64,000 nucleotides of DNA, from the NCBI GenBank assembly GCA_963801195.1, contig CAWDDX010000004.1:1-64000 (forward strand), written 5' to 3'. This stretch comes from SZUA-36 sp963801195. Lineage in GTDB: Bacteria > Pseudomonadota > Gammaproteobacteria > Xanthomonadales > SZUA-36. The position numbers and the translations under genes are program-made. This document shows, in pieces, positions 62,442 to 64,000 of the stretch. Position 1 is the stretch's first letter; each line of letters begins with the position of its first letter. The notes below the pieces were generated by a model. It did not search any database. It was not told the DNA's origin and saw nothing but the letters and a program-made list of their open reading frames with translations.

Positions 62442-63764
62442 ATGAGCTCGCTGCTGATCACCAATGGATGCCTGGTGACGCTGGATGAGGCCAACCGCTT
62501 CATCGCCAACGGCAGTGTGTATATCGAAGACCGGACCATCATCGAAGTCGGCGAGTCATCAGCCGTCCGGCGCACCGCCGATCAGTACATCGACGCCCGC
62601 GGCAGCGTTGTCATGCCGGGCCTGATAAACCCCCATCACCACCTGTATTCCACGTTTGCACGGGGCTTCACGCCGCCGGGAACGGCACCCCGCAGTTTCG
62701 AAGAGGTCCTTTCGAAACTGTGGTGGAAGCTCGATGCGGCGCTGGACTCGGAAGACGTTTATTACTCGGCACTGCTGGCCCTGATGGATACAGCCCGTGC
62801 CGGTTGCACCACGGTGATCGACCACCACGCATCACCTGCCTGTGTTGACGGCAGTCTTGACCAGCTCGAGAAGGCCTTCCGCGAGGTGGGTCTGAGCGGT
62901 TGTCTCTGCTACGAGGTCTCCGACCGCAACCACGTAGGCGAAGGTATCGGGGAAAACGAACGCTACCTGCGCAAGTGCAGGGAAACCAATGATGGACAGA
63001 TGTCCGCGTTGTTCGGTATGCACGCCCTGATGACACTGGGTACCAAAACGCTGCAACGGTGCGCGGACATCGGCCATGAACTGGATGCCGGCTTCCACGT
63101 CCACGCCGCCGAGGACCGGGTCGATGCAACACTGACCATGGAACGCCATGGCCGGCAGATCATGGAGCGGTTCCAGGATTTTGAAATTCCGGGCGAGAAG
63201 ACGATTTTTGTACACGGCAGTTACCTGCAACCGCGGGAAATGGACCTGCTCGGGTCCAGCGGTTCAATGCTGGTGGTTAATCCCGAATCCAATATGAACA
63301 ACGGGCTCAGGGTCTCGCCGTTCCTGGATTTTCTTGAACACGGTGTCACCGTCGGCCTTGGCACCGACGGCATGTCGGGGCACCTGATTTCCCAGGCACG
63401 CGCGCTGTATCTGCACCAGCGTACGCAGCGGCGTGATCCCGCCAGCGGTTTTGCCGAGGCTGCCCGAATTCTTTTGGACAACAACCGCGCCATTGCCAAG
63501 CGATTGTTCATCGAGCCCCGTGGTGCGCTGGTCGCGGGACACCTTGCCGACATCATGATTCCCGCGTATGTGCCGTTCACGCCACTGAACGCGGACACGT
63601 TCTACGGGCACCTGCTGTTCGGGCTGGGTTTCGCGCCGGTGCGAACGACCATCGCGCGCGGCCGGGTGATCCTGGATGAAGGCCAGTTCGTGCACTTGGA
63701 TGAGGCAGCCATCCGCGCCCGCTGTGCGCAACGGGCAGCCCGTGTCTGGGGCAGGATTCACTGA
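62442..63764 (+). CDS. ssnA: SsnA-type amidohydrolase
   Basis: 440 residues of the metal-dependent amidohydrolase family: LINPHHHLYSTFARG provides the first metal histidines, FHVHAAED the third, FVHGSYL the fourth and GLGTDGMSG the aspartate. It starts MSSLLITNGCLVTLDEANRF and ends RAARVWGRIH. The E. coli homologue is a purine-related hydrolase with an unsettled substrate. GGAGAG precedes the ATG. Second gene of the cluster, 107 bases after ygfK, with ygfM next. Confidence 0.93.
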   Translation: MSSLLITNGCLVTLDEANRFIANGSVYIEDRTIIEVGESSAVRRTADQYIDARGSVVMPGLINPHHHLYSTFARGFTPPGTAPRSFEEVLSKLWWKLDAALDSEDVYYSALLALMDTARAGCTTVIDHHASPACVDGSLDQLEKAFREVGLSGCLCYEVSDRNHVGEGIGENERYLRKCRETNDGQMSALFGMHALMTLGTKTLQRCADIGHELDAGFHVHAAEDRVDATLTMERHGRQIMERFQDFEIPGEKTIFVHGSYLQPREMDLLGSSGSMLVVNPESNMNNGLRVSPFLDFLEHGVTVGLGTDGMSGHLISQARALYLHQRTQRRDPASGFAEAARILLDNNRAIAKRLFIEPRGALVAGHLADIMIPAYVPFTPLNADTFYGHLLFGLGFAPVRTTIARGRVILDEGQFVHLDEAAIRARCAQRAARVWGRIH

Positions 63765-63815
63765 GCGTGAGCCCCCGTAAGTGGCTTTGGGATAAAACAC
63801 AGGAGGAATGCCGTC

Positions 63816-64000
63816 ATCAGGACTTGCTTTAACAACTATCACACGCCGCACTCGGTAGACGAGGCGATTCGCTGGCTGAACCACTACGACGGCCGCGCCC
63901 GCGTGATCGGCGGTGGGACCGATCTTCTGCTGGATATCCAGCAGGGCCGGTCTCCTGTGGAGGAAGCGATGGTGGATACCTCGCGGATTGAAGAGCTCAA
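63816..64000 (+). CDS. ygfM: YgfM/XdhB-type FAD-binding subunit, 5' part
   Basis: The frame reads RTCFNNYHTPHSVDEAIRWL then ARVIGGGTDLLLDIQQG, the FAD-binding motif of molybdenum-hydroxylase medium subunits, and runs off the right edge. AGGAGG (63801-63806) is well placed, yet the ATG at 63808 is in another frame and ATC at 63816 is the only in-frame initiation-like codon; a one- or two-base error or a rare start is possible. The gene order ygfK-ssnA-ygfM repeats that of E. coli. Confidence 0.8.
   Translation, partial: MRTCFNNYHTPHSVDEAIRWLNHYDGRARVIGGGTDLLLDIQQGRSPVEEAMVDTSRIEEL

Overview
The window looks like a chromosomal segment of a denitrifying, probably marine or sediment, gammaproteobacterium. 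The evidence is the protein families seen (NhaR, YaeQ, Bax inhibitor-1/YccA, UPF0149/YecA with a SEC-C tail, an RND pump with its adaptor, an IPTL-CTERM-type tail), a full narGHJI operon, and a ygfK-ssnA-ygfM cluster in the same order as in Escherichia coli. Family-level placement is inference only. No rRNA, tRNA or CRISPR array was seen.

From 1 to about 27 kb the DNA is accessory and heavily shuffled. It opens with a two-gene minus-strand operon: a RecB-like nuclease/RNase H-like/SF1 helicase gene broken by four frameshifts, then an unrecognised 335-codon gene that runs off the left edge. Small intact genes follow (two SEC-C proteins, DUF6429, cold-shock/DUF1294, higBA, a second toxin-antitoxin-like pair, hicBA, a four-S1-domain protein, yaeQ, exported proteins). 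Gene fragments lie among them (nucleotidyltransferase, AbiEi, DUF4143 ATPase, beta-lactamase, S1, amidohydrolase). Several genes occur twice, one copy truncated. The gaps hold IS3 and possible IS21 remnants, REP-like palindromes, a hairpin family built on GGGCCGGATAC, and at least three MITE-like families with terminal inverted repeats.

The most unusual part is 9.1-10.2 kb: three SAM-II-type riboswitch aptamers in tandem on the plus strand. Their pseudoknot stems covary, and the genes downstream are small and unrecognised rather than methionine genes.

From about 27 to 46 kb the DNA is mostly ordinary chromosome: an EamA exporter, an HTH-nucleotidyltransferase regulator with paired operators, an SDR, MAPEG, a small membrane protein behind a possibly structured leader RNA, a voltage-gated-type cation channel, NhaR, a ribosome-hibernation-type protein, Bax inhibitor-1/YccA, MscS, an RND pump with its adaptor, a cold-shock protein, a DUF885 peptidase, an MFS transporter and an IPTL-CTERM-type exported protein.

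From 46 to 58.4 kb lies the respiratory nitrate reductase locus. A cysteine-bearing Rrf2 regulator diverges from narK1K2 (fused), narK, narG, narH, narJ, narI (one apparent frameshift) and a shortened peptidyl-prolyl-isomerase-like gene. NarK proteins move nitrate and nitrite, NarGHI reduces nitrate with quinol, and NarJ matures NarG. After a REP/MITE patch, 58.9-64 kb carries ygfK, ssnA and the start of ygfM, a molybdenum-hydroxylase-associated purine-type catabolic cluster.

Apparent single-base indels recur (the helicase gene, narI, hicA, the short copy near 19.4 kb, AbiEi, the ygfM start). Read-level checking would be needed to separate real gene decay from sequence error.
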